A DNA stretch of 64,000 nt from positions 62,001-126,000 of the forward strand of contig JAJZPM010000003.1 in NCBI GenBank assembly GCA_021811105.1, read 5' to 3'. Within the stretch, counting starts at the first letter, position 1, and every line of letters starts with the position of its first letter. Under the pieces are notes generated by a model. The model had not been told where the DNA came from. It saw only the letters and a program-made list of their open reading frames with translations, and ran no database searches. The DNA comes from Nitrospirota bacterium (lineage in GTDB: Bacteria > Nitrospirota > Thermodesulfovibrionia > Thermodesulfovibrionales > UBA6898). The position numbers were made by a program, and so were the translations under genes. Shown here in pieces: positions 35,306 through 42,880 of this stretch.

Positions 35306-35946
35306 TGGAAACTCCTCACCACCGACCCGATCACAAGGTTCCACCCGTCGACAAGCACGAACAGCAGCAGCTTGAACGGCAGGGATATCATGACCGGCGG
35401 CAGCATCATCATCCCCATCGACAGGAGGATACTCGATACGACCATGTCGATAATAAGGAAAGGAATGAAGAGAAGGAACCCGATCTCGAAGGCACTTTTG
35501 AGCTCGCTTATGGCAAAGGCCGGGACGACCACTTTAAGGGGCAGGTCCATCATCTTTGCAGGGCGGGGGGCCCTTGCCAGGTTCAGGAACAATGCCACGT
35601 CTTTTTCCCGCGTCTGTCTCAGCATAAATGTCTTCAGCGGCCCTTCTGCTCTCGTGAACGCCTCGCCGATGCCGATCTGCTTGTCCAGATAGGGATTGAT
35701 GGAATCGGCCGTAATACGGTCGACGGTCGGCCCCATCACAAAGAGCGTGAGGAAGAGGGACAAGCCGATGATCACGGGGTTCGGGGGGATCTGCTGTCCG
35801 CCGATCGCCTGGCGCAAAAGGGAAAGCACGACCACGATCCGCGTAAATGAGGTAAACATGACCAGTATCGCCGGCACCAGAGACAGGAAGCTGATGATCA
35901 CAAAAACCGCCATGGCCGGATTGTGCAGATCGAGGAGTTTATCCAT
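35302..35946 (-). CDS. fliP: Flagellar export protein FliP
   Basis: 214 residues. FliP signature regions: LVMFTSFTRIVVVLSLLRQA, GGQQIPPNPVIIGLSLFLTL, and the C-terminal FEIGFLLFIPFLIIDMVVSS, MGMMMLPPVMISLPFKLLLF. The N-terminal cleaved signal peptide of enteric FliP is not obvious. Start overlaps fliO end by 8 bases. Confidence 0.96.
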   Translation of the reverse strand: MDKLLDLHNPAMAVFVIISFLSLVPAILVMFTSFTRIVVVLSLLRQAIGGQQIPPNPVIIGLSLFLTLFVMGPTVDRITADSINPYLDKQIGIGEAFTRAEGPLKTFMLRQTREKDVALFLNLARAPRPAKMMDLPLKVVVPAFAISELKSAFEIGFLLFIPFLIIDMVVSSILLSMGMMMLPPVMISLPFKLLLFVLVDGWNLVIGSVVRSFH

Positions 35947-36304
35947 GGATCGCCGCCTTTATCCTTCGCAGTTGCTCCACCGTCGCCTCAATACCGGCGG
36001 CCGTCCGCGCCCTGCCCGGTTTCTGAGGTGACAAACCCTCCCCGGTCTCTGTCTGTGACGACGGTCCTCCGGGGATATCGTCCAGCTTTCTCAGAAGCCG
36101 GAAGTCGCTTGGGGTGACCCCCAGAATGAGGACCTCCGTCCCGATCTTCACCGCGGCGATCCCCATCTTCTGACCGATGGACTGATAGGACAGCAACTCG
36201 ATGATGCGCGACCCCCTGCTCCTGCGCCGGTACGCAAAGGCGGCGGCGATCAGGAGGAGCACAAAGGCAAGTGCCCCTATCGTCTGCACGACCATTTCGG
36301 TCAT
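35939..36304 (-). CDS. fliO: Flagellar export assembly protein FliO
   Basis: 121 residues with one N-terminal membrane helix ([20 protein letters not shown]) followed by a basic stretch and a small beta domain ([20 protein letters not shown]). FliO assists assembly of the FliP ring. The family is poorly conserved; position between fliN and fliP, with ATGA overlap, supports the call. Confidence 0.88.
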   Translation of the reverse strand: MTEMVVQTIGALAFVLLLIAAAFAYRRRSRGSRIIELLSYQSIGQKMGIAAVKIGTEVLILGVTPSDFRLLRKLDDIPGGPSSQTETGEGLSPQKPGRARTAAGIEATVEQLRRIKAAIHG

Positions 36305-36636
36305 TTGAGCTGCCTGATCCTTTCCGTCGGGCTGACGATATCGGTCAGCCTTACCCCGAATTTCTCGTTTACCACCACGACCTCTCCCCGGGCAACGAGC
36401 TTGCGGTTGATGAGTATCTCCATCGGCTCTCCTGCAAGCTTCTCAAGTTCGACTACCGAGCCCTGTCCGAGCTGCAGAAGGTCCTTGATCAGCATCCTGG
36501 TCCTGCCCAGCTCCACGCTTATCTCAAGCGGGATGTCGAGGAGAAAATCGATTTCGCGCATCGCACCGTTGCCTCTCTCCTGGACCAGCTCTTCAAAGCC
36601 CGGCTCCTTGGTTTGCGTTACTTCTTTCTCCGACAT
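36301..36636 (-). CDS. fliN: Motor switch protein FliN
   Basis: 111 residues with the SpoA domain: [75 protein letters not shown]. FliN forms the lower C-ring with FliM. It starts 15 bases after fliM. Confidence 0.96.
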   Translation of the reverse strand: MSEKEVTQTKEPGFEELVQERGNGAMREIDFLLDIPLEISVELGRTRMLIKDLLQLGQGSVVELEKLAGEPMEILINRKLVARGEVVVVNEKFGVRLTDIVSPTERIRQLK

Positions 36637-36651
36637 GTCATTTCTCCTTTG

Positions 36652-37620
36652 TCATTTGCCGCAGCGCGTGATCTTAATGGCCTGGGCGCCCCGGCTGTAC
36701 CCCGGCACGCCCGCTAATTTCCGTACCTGTTCCACCTTCACCGGCAACTCCTCGGCGGCGCAGGTGTCCAGTACTATGACGTTGCCGACCTCGAGATTCA
36801 TCACGTCGCGCAAGGAAATCTCGGTGCACCCGACCTCCGCAGAAAGGTTGACGTATGACTCGAGCAGGACCTCCTTCAGGCGGGAGATCCAGCGCTGATC
36901 GCTCTCCCCCTTTTCTCCCTGGATGCCCGAAAAAAGCTTCTCCTTGACCGGCTCCACCATCGAATAGGGGATACAAAAAAACACCTTGCCGGTGAACCCG
37001 TCTACCTCTATATGGATCTCGATCTTAATCACCACCTCGGTCGGCGCCACGATCGTCACGAACTGAGGGTTCATCTCGGAGCCGGTGTGCTCCGGCATGC
37101 ACTGCACGATCGACTTCCAGGCCTCTGCCATGTTCTCCAGCGCAACTGTGACCATTTTCTTTATGATCCGCTGTTCGATGACGGTGAAGAAGCGGCCCTC
37201 GGACTTGACGTATTTCGCCGACGTGCTGCCGAAGAAGCACTCGATGAAGGCAAAGACCATGGGCGCCTCGATCACGAAGAGGGCATACCCCTTGAGCGGC
37301 TCCATCTTGAAAATATTGATGCTCGAGGGCATCGGGATCGTCTTCATGAACTCGCTGAACTTCATCATCTCGATCCCCTGCACATTCACGTCCACGAACT
37401 TCATGATCAGAGAGGAGACCGAGTTCCTGAAGTACCGGCTGAACCGCTCGTTAGCCATCTCTAGGCCCGGCATCCGGCCCCGGATAATCCTCTCCTGGTT
37501 CGTGAGGTCGAAGGGCCTGATGCCGGAGGAACTTTCCTTAACACTCTCGGTCTCTATATCTCCGCTCTGGACGCCCCTCAGAAGGGCGTCTACTTCGTCC
37601 TGAGAAAGCACCTTGTTCAT
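36652..37620 (-). CDS. fliM: Motor switch protein FliM
   Basis: 322 residues. The N-terminal CheY-binding peptide (MNKVLSQDEVDALLRGVQSG), the middle CheC-like domain (RIIRGRMPGLEMANERFSRY) and the C-terminal SpoA domain are all recognisable. CheY-P binding here reverses rotation. The start overlaps the fliL stop by 4 bases. Confidence 0.97.
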   Translation of the reverse strand: MNKVLSQDEVDALLRGVQSGDIETESVKESSSGIRPFDLTNQERIIRGRMPGLEMANERFSRYFRNSVSSLIMKFVDVNVQGIEMMKFSEFMKTIPMPSSINIFKMEPLKGYALFVIEAPMVFAFIECFFGSTSAKYVKSEGRFFTVIEQRIIKKMVTVALENMAEAWKSIVQCMPEHTGSEMNPQFVTIVAPTEVVIKIEIHIEVDGFTGKVFFCIPYSMVEPVKEKLFSGIQGEKGESDQRWISRLKEVLLESYVNLSAEVGCTEISLRDVMNLEVGNVIVLDTCAAEELPVKVEQVRKLAGVPGYSRGAQAIKITRCGK

Positions 37621-38111
37621 TGCATCACAAAGTCCGTAAAGTAGAGGTTTTTGAAGATGTCCCCGCCGACTGCCTGATTCGCGCGGAGGAGGATCTCGTC
37701 TTTCAGCTGGGCCTTCCCCTCCGGTCCGGCGACTGCATCCGCCGACTTGCTGCTGATGAGGGTGATGATCGCGTCTCTGAGTTGCGGCATCTTTGCGGTC
37801 ACGGTATTCTGGTCGACACCCTCTCCGACCTCGAACTGCATCGTCACTTTTAGATAGCGTCCTGCATCCGACAGGTTCACGACAAACGGATCTACTGGCA
37901 CCATAACGCCGCTGACGGTGTGCTTGCCTTCCCCGGCCCCTTTTCCCTTCTCCCTGGCTGCTGCGAATTTGGTATAGCCCATATACCCCCCGATACCGAA
38001 GAGGACGATGACGCTGATGGCCGCGACCACGATAATGACAGGTTTTATATTGCGTTTGCGGGCCGGTTTTTTCTCCTCTTGAGGGGCAGCTTCGGTTTTT
38101 TCATTTTCCAT
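37617..38111 (-). CDS. fliL: Flagellar basal body-associated protein FliL
   Basis: 164 residues: charged cytoplasmic start, one membrane helix (VIIVVAAISVIVLFGIGGYM) and a periplasmic FliL domain (VDPFVVNLSDAGRYLKVTMQ, AKMPQLRDAIITLISSKSAD). It surrounds stator units. AGGAGG precedes the ATG, 17 bases from the predicted sigma-54 start site. First gene of a run reaching to cheB. Confidence 0.95.
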   Translation of the reverse strand: MENEKTEAAPQEEKKPARKRNIKPVIIVVAAISVIVLFGIGGYMGYTKFAAAREKGKGAGEGKHTVSGVMVPVDPFVVNLSDAGRYLKVTMQFEVGEGVDQNTVTAKMPQLRDAIITLISSKSADAVAGPEGKAQLKDEILLRANQAVGGDIFKNLYFTDFVMQ

Positions 38112-38139
38112 GTCAATCCTCCTGTTCCGCTCACTTAAC

Positions 38140-38154
38140 TCAAGATCCGTGCCA
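38140..38154 (-). promoter_or_regulatory. Sigma-54-like promoter of the fliL operon
   Basis: Minus-strand TTGGCACGGATCTTGAG: perfect -24 TGGCAC, then TTGA instead of TTGC at -12 with correct spacing. Transcription would begin near 38129, 17 bases upstream of fliL. The 15 bases TGGCACGGATCTTGA are identical to the site upstream of flgB. Confidence 0.65.
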
Positions 38155-38254
38155 ACAGTATTCCCGTTGAATTACATGATTTTCGGAGAAAATGCCGCAT
38201 GGCCCTTCGTCAAATGTCTGACGGCATGACAGCTTTTCCGTCGCGCGGCCGGTC

Positions 38255-38425
38255 CGCTTTCTAAAGGTCGTTCAGACTCTGGCCGACTTAAAGATAAATT
38301 ACGACGCGGGGAAGATAGTCATTTCCGTTGAGGTGATGAATTTCCTGAAGGACTGACTCGTCTCTCGCATCCAGGGCACCGATATGAAGTACGCCGATTC
38401 TTTCGCTGCCGAGGGACTGAAATAA
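38255..38425 (+). pseudogene. Relic of a bacteriohemerythrin gene (C-terminal part)
   Basis: The plus strand reads RFLKVVQTLADLKINYDAGK, IVISVEVMNFLKD, a TGA stop (38351-38353, or its immediate vicinity), then LVSRIQGTDMKYADSFAAEG-LK and a normal TAA at 38423-38425. Bacteriohemerythrins end in this pattern (FLKDWLV.HIQGTDKKY), so TGA stands where Trp is expected. The N-terminal two-thirds with most iron-binding His residues cannot be found. It has no start signal. Confidence 0.75.
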
Positions 38426-38481
38426 GCACGATTCTTTTCTGCAGATCCTCGCCCCTCGACAAGGAAGAGACGGACTGAGGG

Positions 38482-38522
38482 AAAAAAGCGGGCAGGGGCT
38501 CCAAAAAAAATTGCCCCTGCCC
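38482..38522 (-). terminator. Rho-independent terminator after flgE
   Basis: Minus-strand hairpin with a perfect 10-base stem (GGGCAGGGGC and GCCCCTGCCC, 38522-38513 and 38499-38490), a 13-base loop, then GC and six T (38487-38482). It lies 15 bases after the flgE stop and ends the fliK-flgD-flgE transcript. Confidence 0.88.
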
Positions 38523-38536
38523 GGCGGACCCGAAGA

Positions 38537-39814
38537 CTATTGCTTCAGGTTCACGAGTTCCTGCATCAGCTGGTCGGTGGTCGTAATGACACGCGAGTTC
38601 GCCTGAAATCCCCTCTGTGCGGCGATCATGTTCACGAACTCCTGCGCAAGATCAACATTGCTCTGCTCCAGGGTGTTAGCCAGCAGGCGTCCGAGACCGG
38701 ACGTCTCGGGCGTTCCGCTAATCGCCTGTCCTGAATCATAGGACTCGCCGTAAAGGTTCCTGCCGAGTTTCGTGAGCCGCTCAGGGGCAATGAACCTTGC
38801 AAGGATCACCTGGCCTATTTCCCGCGTCTGGCCGTTCGTAAATATTCCGGTGACGATGCCGTCTTCTGAAATCGAGACATTCTTGAGCGAGCCGGCGCCA
38901 TATCCGTCCTGGCTCTGGCTCAACACCGAGAAGGGCGAAGAGAACTGGGTCGTACCGTCTAATCCCGTGCCCGCAGGTGTCTCGCCCGTGCCGGTGCCGT
39001 AGTTAAATGTGATGCTGCCGGCGGCCACGGCCGGTCCCCAGTTAAAGGCGATCGCCGCATTATTGTCGTTTACCAGGGAGCCGTCGGTATCGAATGCGAG
39101 GTTCTGAGAGCCCGCCTCTACATACTGCCCGGTGGCATCCTGAAAGACATAGTGGGCAGTCCATGCATTGTCGCCTGTCTTCACGAAGTGGGCGGTGACA
39201 TCATGGGCGTCTCCCTGCGAATCATAAAGGGTGAGAGTAGTGGATTTGTTATAGGAAGCCGGGTCCGGGGGGGTCGCCGACGGCGAGGTGAACGCCCACG
39301 TTTTCGCGGCCTCCGATGCTTCGAGGTTCACGCCGAGGCTCACCTTTTCCGTCATTTTTGCGGGACTCTGCGTGGCCGCAAGCTGCAGGGGGCCGGTCTG
39401 GCTCGTGATGTTTCCGCCGGCGTCGGCGAGGAACCCCTGAAGGATGAGACCGTCAGAGTTCGAGATATTTCCGTCCTTATCGAGGCTGAACTGGCCCGCC
39501 CGCGTATAATACTTACTAGCCCCGTCGCTTACGATGAAGAACCCGTCGCCTTCTATGGCAAGGTCGAGCGCACTCTGGGTCGACTGCAGAGATCCCTGCG
39601 TGAAGAGCGGACTGACCCCGCTCACCACTACCCCGCGACCGACCTGGGAAGACCCGGCAACGCCGGTCAGTGTCTGGCTGAGCACGTCGCCGAAGCAGGT
39701 CCGGCTCGCTTTAAAGCCGACGGTATTCATGTTCGCAATATTGTCGCCGATGACCGACAAAGCCGTTCCGTTTGCATTCATGCCGCTCACGCCTGTAAAA
39801 AGTGAAGTCAACAT
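38537..39814 (-). CDS. flgE: Flagellar hook protein FlgE
   Basis: 425 residues. Hook/rod N-terminus (MLTSLFTGVSGMNANGTALS, VIGDNIANMNTVGFKASRTC), FlgE-type body with DLAIEGDGFFIVSDGASKYY and TLYDSQGDAHDVTAHFVKTG, and C-terminus EQSNVDLAQEFVNMIAAQRG, FQANSRVITTTDQLMQELVN. It polymerises into the hook under control of FlgD and FliK, the two genes immediately upstream. Confidence 0.97.
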   Translation of the reverse strand: MLTSLFTGVSGMNANGTALSVIGDNIANMNTVGFKASRTCFGDVLSQTLTGVAGSSQVGRGVVVSGVSPLFTQGSLQSTQSALDLAIEGDGFFIVSDGASKYYTRAGQFSLDKDGNISNSDGLILQGFLADAGGNITSQTGPLQLAATQSPAKMTEKVSLGVNLEASEAAKTWAFTSPSATPPDPASYNKSTTLTLYDSQGDAHDVTAHFVKTGDNAWTAHYVFQDATGQYVEAGSQNLAFDTDGSLVNDNNAAIAFNWGPAVAAGSITFNYGTGTGETPAGTGLDGTTQFSSPFSVLSQSQDGYGAGSLKNVSISEDGIVTGIFTNGQTREIGQVILARFIAPERLTKLGRNLYGESYDSGQAISGTPETSGLGRLLANTLEQSNVDLAQEFVNMIAAQRGFQANSRVITTTDQLMQELVNLKQ

Positions 39815-39837
39815 CTCTTTTTCCTCCTTCTGGTGTT

Positions 39838-40257
39838 TCAGTATATTTCCGTGACGTCCGCGAGCGAGACAGTCGCGGCAGTGTCGGTCGCAAGATAAGT
39901 CACGCCGTTGCTGAAGGTGACACCCGTTACCGCGCCGGCGTCACCGGCCGCGGTCTTCACGTGCCTGCCGATAAGCGCCGCAGAAACTGCGCCGTTCATC
40001 GTATTCTGTGCCTGCGTCATCTGCTGCAGCCCTGTGTTCACGTTGACCAGCTGCTCGAGGGAGCTGAACTGCGCGAGCTGTGCCGTAAACTGCGTGCTGT
40101 CGAGCGGATTCAGCGGGTCCTGGTATTTGAGCTGCTCGGTAAAGAGCTTCAGGAAATCCTCCTTGCCAAGTGTCTGGCTGATTCCTGACGTCTGGCTCGT
40201 CCCGCTCGTCTGGCCCGTACCGGTCGTCTGGTTGGTCCCGATGGTGTTCATAATCAT
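39838..40257 (-). CDS. flgD: Hook scaffolding protein FlgD, short form with N-terminal repeats
   Basis: 139 residues. The FlgD N-terminal domain is typical (LGKEDFLKLFTEQLKYQDPL, NPLDSTQFTAQLAQFSSLEQ). The usual C-terminal Fn3/tudor part is reduced to about 50 residues (ALIGRHVKTAAGDAGAVTGV). Residues 7-30 are four six-residue repeats of the form GTxQTx. GGAGG precedes ATG 40257. FlgD caps the growing hook. Confidence 0.93.
   Translation of the reverse strand: MIMNTIGTNQTTGTGQTSGTSQTSGISQTLGKEDFLKLFTEQLKYQDPLNPLDSTQFTAQLAQFSSLEQLVNVNTGLQQMTQAQNTMNGAVSAALIGRHVKTAAGDAGAVTGVTFSNGVTYLATDTAATVSLADVTEIY
40168..40239 (-). repeat. Four tandem 18-base units inside flgD
   Basis: The units encode GTNQTT, GTGQTS, GTSQTS and GISQTL. 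They share CAGAC and GGNAC/GGNATC words, so they look like a slipped-strand expansion that keeps the reading frame. Confidence 0.7.
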
Positions 40258-40275
40258 AGGAATATCGCCTCCTTT

Positions 40276-41712
40276 CTATGCAAAAATATTGATCAACCCC
40301 ATCCGTCCTGCCGCAGCCGCACCGGCCGCCGACGGACGAATGATTTTAGTCGCCGCATTCCCCTCACTGTCGCCGCTGTTACTCTCCCCCGCTCCGGGAC
40401 CGTCGCGGTGCTCCTTGAGGGAGACCGAGAACCCGCCGATGGCAATTCCCTCACGGCTGAGGGTCGCAACGATATTCGTGAGATTCCTCTGGAGAATCTC
40501 CTTTGCTGAGTTCTCGACAGCGTGAATAGTGGCGTGGACCGTCCCTTTGTCGAGTCCGAGCGCTATCTCGATTTTTCCGAGGCCCTCTGGTTCGAGCGTA
40601 ACCTCTACGGAGCGTTCGTCCTTGCGGGAGATCCTGAATGTCTGATCAGCCACGGTGATAATCCTGTCACCTGCCTGGACCGGCCCCGCTCCCTGTACTG
40701 CTGCGTTTACGCGGCCGCCCTTCTCCCCCACTGCGAAAACAGCAGCTGAGTTTGAGGTGTTCTGATGAGGCGTTGCTTCGTCATGTCTTGCAGTCGCCGT
40801 AAGAACCTTCGCCGCGTCGCCCGCGCGGTCGCGTCTTTCCTCCAACCCTGACTCGGCGGAGGAGGCATGCCCTCCGGCGACCGCCGGTGCAAAAGCTTCA
40901 TTCGTGCGCCCGACGGCACCGTCGGCAGCGGATGCGCCGTCTGCATGCCCACTCTCCTTTGTCTCGGCGAATACGGTAGCTTTGCTGGACTGGCGACCGT
41001 GCACAGGCGCCACCACCGCATTTCCTTCAGCGCCCTCAGTCTTCTGCACCTGCACCGGCGTCTTCTGGCTGTCCGCCGCATTATCCTGAACTTGGTCCCC
41101 CGTGTGGTCCGGAAGATGGTGCACCACCTTGATCTCCGGCACGCCTTGCGTGCTTGCGAGGCCGCCGGGCGTCCCGGCAACCGGCGCAGCCGCGCCGGCA
41201 GGGTCCAACTTCCCGGCTTGCGGGGCGTCCTGCTTCAGTCCCTCTTTTCCGACAGGAGAAACAGCCTCACCATTTTTTATTCCATAGCCCGTCGGCAGAG
41301 CCGTTGGTGATTCATTCACTGCTCGGCCGGTTCCGTCATGAGACGCCGTAACAGAAAAAGAAACTGCAGAGACCGCCGCCGGGTCACGCAAGGATATACT
41401 GAAATCCCCGGTGGTCGCCGCCCGGTGAGCGCCCTGCGCAGCCTGTGCCGCAGAACCTGCTGCCGTTGCAACGGCGGCGGCAAGGACAGAGCCGCTCAGA
41501 GATTCCGCTTCAATCGATGGTGCGGCTTCGGCTCCAGTATCCTTCGCCGCGGGTGTCCCGTCATTGTCCTTCGCACCTGCAACATCTGCCAGCACATCCG
41601 CAAATGCGCCTTCCCCGGAAACGGACCCAGCCGCTCCCTGCGATATGGCCGCGAGTTGGGCACCTGCGCCGTTGGCAGGAACTTCGGATGGAATCATCGA
41701 GACAGTATTCAT
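40276..41712 (-). CDS. fliK: Hook-length control protein FliK
   Basis: 478 residues from ATG 41712 (MNTVSMIPSE); an in-frame ATG at 41769 would add 19 residues but lies in the hairpin-containing leader. Long Ala/Gly/Thr-rich disordered middle, typical of the ruler, and a C-terminal Flg_hook domain (VEVTLEPEGLGKIEIALGLD, VHATIHAVENSAKEILQRNL). It measures hook length and triggers the FlhB switch. Start choice is uncertain because no strong ribosome binding site is present (GGAT nine bases upstream). Confidence 0.9.
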   Translation of the reverse strand: MNTVSMIPSEVPANGAGAQLAAISQGAAGSVSGEGAFADVLADVAGAKDNDGTPAAKDTGAEAAPSIEAESLSGSVLAAAVATAAGSAAQAAQGAHRAATTGDFSISLRDPAAVSAVSFSVTASHDGTGRAVNESPTALPTGYGIKNGEAVSPVGKEGLKQDAPQAGKLDPAGAAAPVAGTPGGLASTQGVPEIKVVHHLPDHTGDQVQDNAADSQKTPVQVQKTEGAEGNAVVAPVHGRQSSKATVFAETKESGHADGASAADGAVGRTNEAFAPAVAGGHASSAESGLEERRDRAGDAAKVLTATARHDEATPHQNTSNSAAVFAVGEKGGRVNAAVQGAGPVQAGDRIITVADQTFRISRKDERSVEVTLEPEGLGKIEIALGLDKGTVHATIHAVENSAKEILQRNLTNIVATLSREGIAIGGFSVSLKEHRDGPGAGESNSGDSEGNAATKIIRPSAAGAAAAGRMGLINIFA

Positions 41713-41713
41713 C

Positions 41714-41788
41714 TTAAAATCCGGCAGATGGGATAATCGGCCCTTTAAAGCAAAGGGCCGCGGTCCCATCTGTGTTTTCCAGGTTCAT
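41714..41788 (-). CDS. Possible leader peptide upstream of fliK, 24 residues
   Basis: A short frame begins with ATG at 41788, one base after the predicted sigma-54 start site (41789), and ends with TAA one base before the fliK ATG. The peptide starts MNLEN and ends SAGF. A perfect 9-base hairpin lies within it (41739-41761). Whether it is translated is unknown; the exact fit between promoter, start and fliK is the only evidence. Confidence 0.3.
   Translation of the reverse strand: MNLENTDGTAALCFKGPIIPSAGF
41739..41761. promoter_or_regulatory. Perfect hairpin in the fliK leader
   Basis: Stem CGGCCCTTT and AAAGGGCCG (9 perfect pairs) around a 5-base loop, 27 bases before fliK ATG 41712. No T-run follows on either strand, so it is not an intrinsic terminator. 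It may affect translation or mRNA stability of fliK. Confidence 0.6.
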
Positions 41789-41800
41789 GCCGCATATATA

Positions 41801-41815
41801 TCAACATGCGTGCCA
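41801..41815 (-). promoter_or_regulatory. Sigma-54-like promoter of fliK-flgD-flgE
   Basis: Minus-strand TGGCACGCATGTTGA: perfect -24 element, TTGA at -12, correct spacing. It has the same A in place of C as the fliL and flgB sites. Predicted transcription start 41789. Confidence 0.6.
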
Positions 41816-41900
41816 GCTCCGGATCTTTTGTATGGCCGCTAATTTCCAGCGTTATTAAGGGGTTTCAGAAAACGGGGGAATCTTGCGCAGAGAAAAGATT

Positions 41901-42395
41901 TCACGGGGTGGGAAATTTTTTCGTTACAGCAGTCATTCTTTCGGTGAAAGTCACGGCCTTCTCGGCGTCCATCAGCCCCATGAGGGCACCGGCCTTCTTA
42001 CTCTTCATGCGGATCAGTATCTTCACCGCAATGTCTTCGTCGAGCGCAGCCAGTCTGGCCGCCGCCTCCTCCTGCTGCATCGCCTCGTAGGCCTTGACGA
42101 TATGGTCCATCCGCTCGTTCTTCGCAGCCTCGAGTCGTGTGAGCACTTCCTCGATCCTGGCGAGCAGTTTTGAGTACTGCTCGATGCGTGCGTCGATTCC
42201 CTTGCCGAGGATCCGGATCCGCTCCTCCTCGCTTTTGACTGCCTTCTCCCTGGCTGTCAGCGCGGCATTCTCTTTCGCTGCCGTTGCGAGTTCGTCCGTC
42301 TGTGCGGCGGCCCTCGACGGGGACAGGGCGCAGGAGGCGGCAAGGAAGATGACGAAGAAGGCGGTAATCCCCGGGAACGGCGGGAAATGCCTCAT
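41901..42395 (-). CDS. motE: MotE family flagellar protein
   Basis: 164 residues: N-terminal signal/anchor (ITAFFVIFLAASCALSPSRA), coiled coil (ALTAREKAVKSEEERIRILG, LLARIEEVLTRLEAAKNERM) and a C-terminal MgtE-N-like domain (LDEDIAVKILIRMKSKKAGA, LMGLMDAEKAVTFTERM). MotE proteins act near stator and basal body; genes directly follow fliJ, as here with a 4-base overlap. Last gene of the flgB operon. Confidence 0.85.
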   Translation of the reverse strand: MRHFPPFPGITAFFVIFLAASCALSPSRAAAQTDELATAAKENAALTAREKAVKSEEERIRILGKGIDARIEQYSKLLARIEEVLTRLEAAKNERMDHIVKAYEAMQQEEAAARLAALDEDIAVKILIRMKSKKAGALMGLMDAEKAVTFTERMTAVTKKFPTP

Positions 42396-42838
42396 TTGTC
42401 CGCCCGCCTTCTTGCCAAAAAAAGGTGGTCCATTTCCTTCTGTTCCGCCCGGTCATGCTCACGCTTCTCGTCCCGGACGATCTTGTCCCTCAGGCCCTCG
42501 ATGACCTTTTTTTCCCGATGCGTCTCGAGCAACTGAAACTGTGTTTTCTGGAGCTCGGTCATGCGCTCCAGGATGGCCTTCTTCTTCACTCCGATCTGCT
42601 CGGTGAGCTGTGAAAAATACCTGGTATAAAGTTCGATTTCGCGGGCCTTGAGCGCGGGGTCCCGATGTTTGAGTTCGTACGTCGCCGCAGCGTTCCTGAA
42701 CATCTCTTCGAGGGAGACAAGATGCTGCTCCTCCCGCAGGATCTGTTCCATTACGCGTTTCACCGCCGCCTCGCGGTCTTCTTTCGCGCGTTCTTTCAGC
42801 CTCAGCACTGACCGGATTGCAAGGAGTTTCTGGGTCAT
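42392..42838 (-). CDS. fliJ: Flagellar export chaperone-escort FliJ
   Basis: 148 residues from ATG 42838, with AAGGTGG six bases upstream; the frame extends to 42871 without support. Antiparallel coiled-coil protein (IRSVLRLKERAKEDREAAVK, ELYTRYFSQLTEQIGVKKKA, REKKVIEGLRDKIVRDEKRE). FliJ is the central stalk of the FliI ATPase ring. Position after fliI supports the call. Confidence 0.9.
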   Translation of the reverse strand: MTQKLLAIRSVLRLKERAKEDREAAVKRVMEQILREEQHLVSLEEMFRNAAATYELKHRDPALKAREIELYTRYFSQLTEQIGVKKKAILERMTELQKTQFQLLETHREKKVIEGLRDKIVRDEKREHDRAEQKEMDHLFLARRRADK

Positions 42839-42880
42839 CGGCGCCACCTTTGCCGAGTCGGCCGTTCGCATTTCACCGTA

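Larger units (their letters stand above)
38112..38536. other. Intergenic region, 425 bases, between flgE and fliL
   Basis: Contains, from the fliL side, the sigma-54-like fliL promoter (38140-38154), a plus-strand relic of a bacteriohemerythrin gene (about 38255-38425) and the minus-strand terminator of the fliK-flgD-flgE operon (38482-38522). No intact gene was found. Confidence 0.75.

Noticed and set aside
38319-38504. Minus-strand frame of 61 codons
   Set aside because: Covers the hemerythrin relic and the flgE terminator; not a plausible gene.
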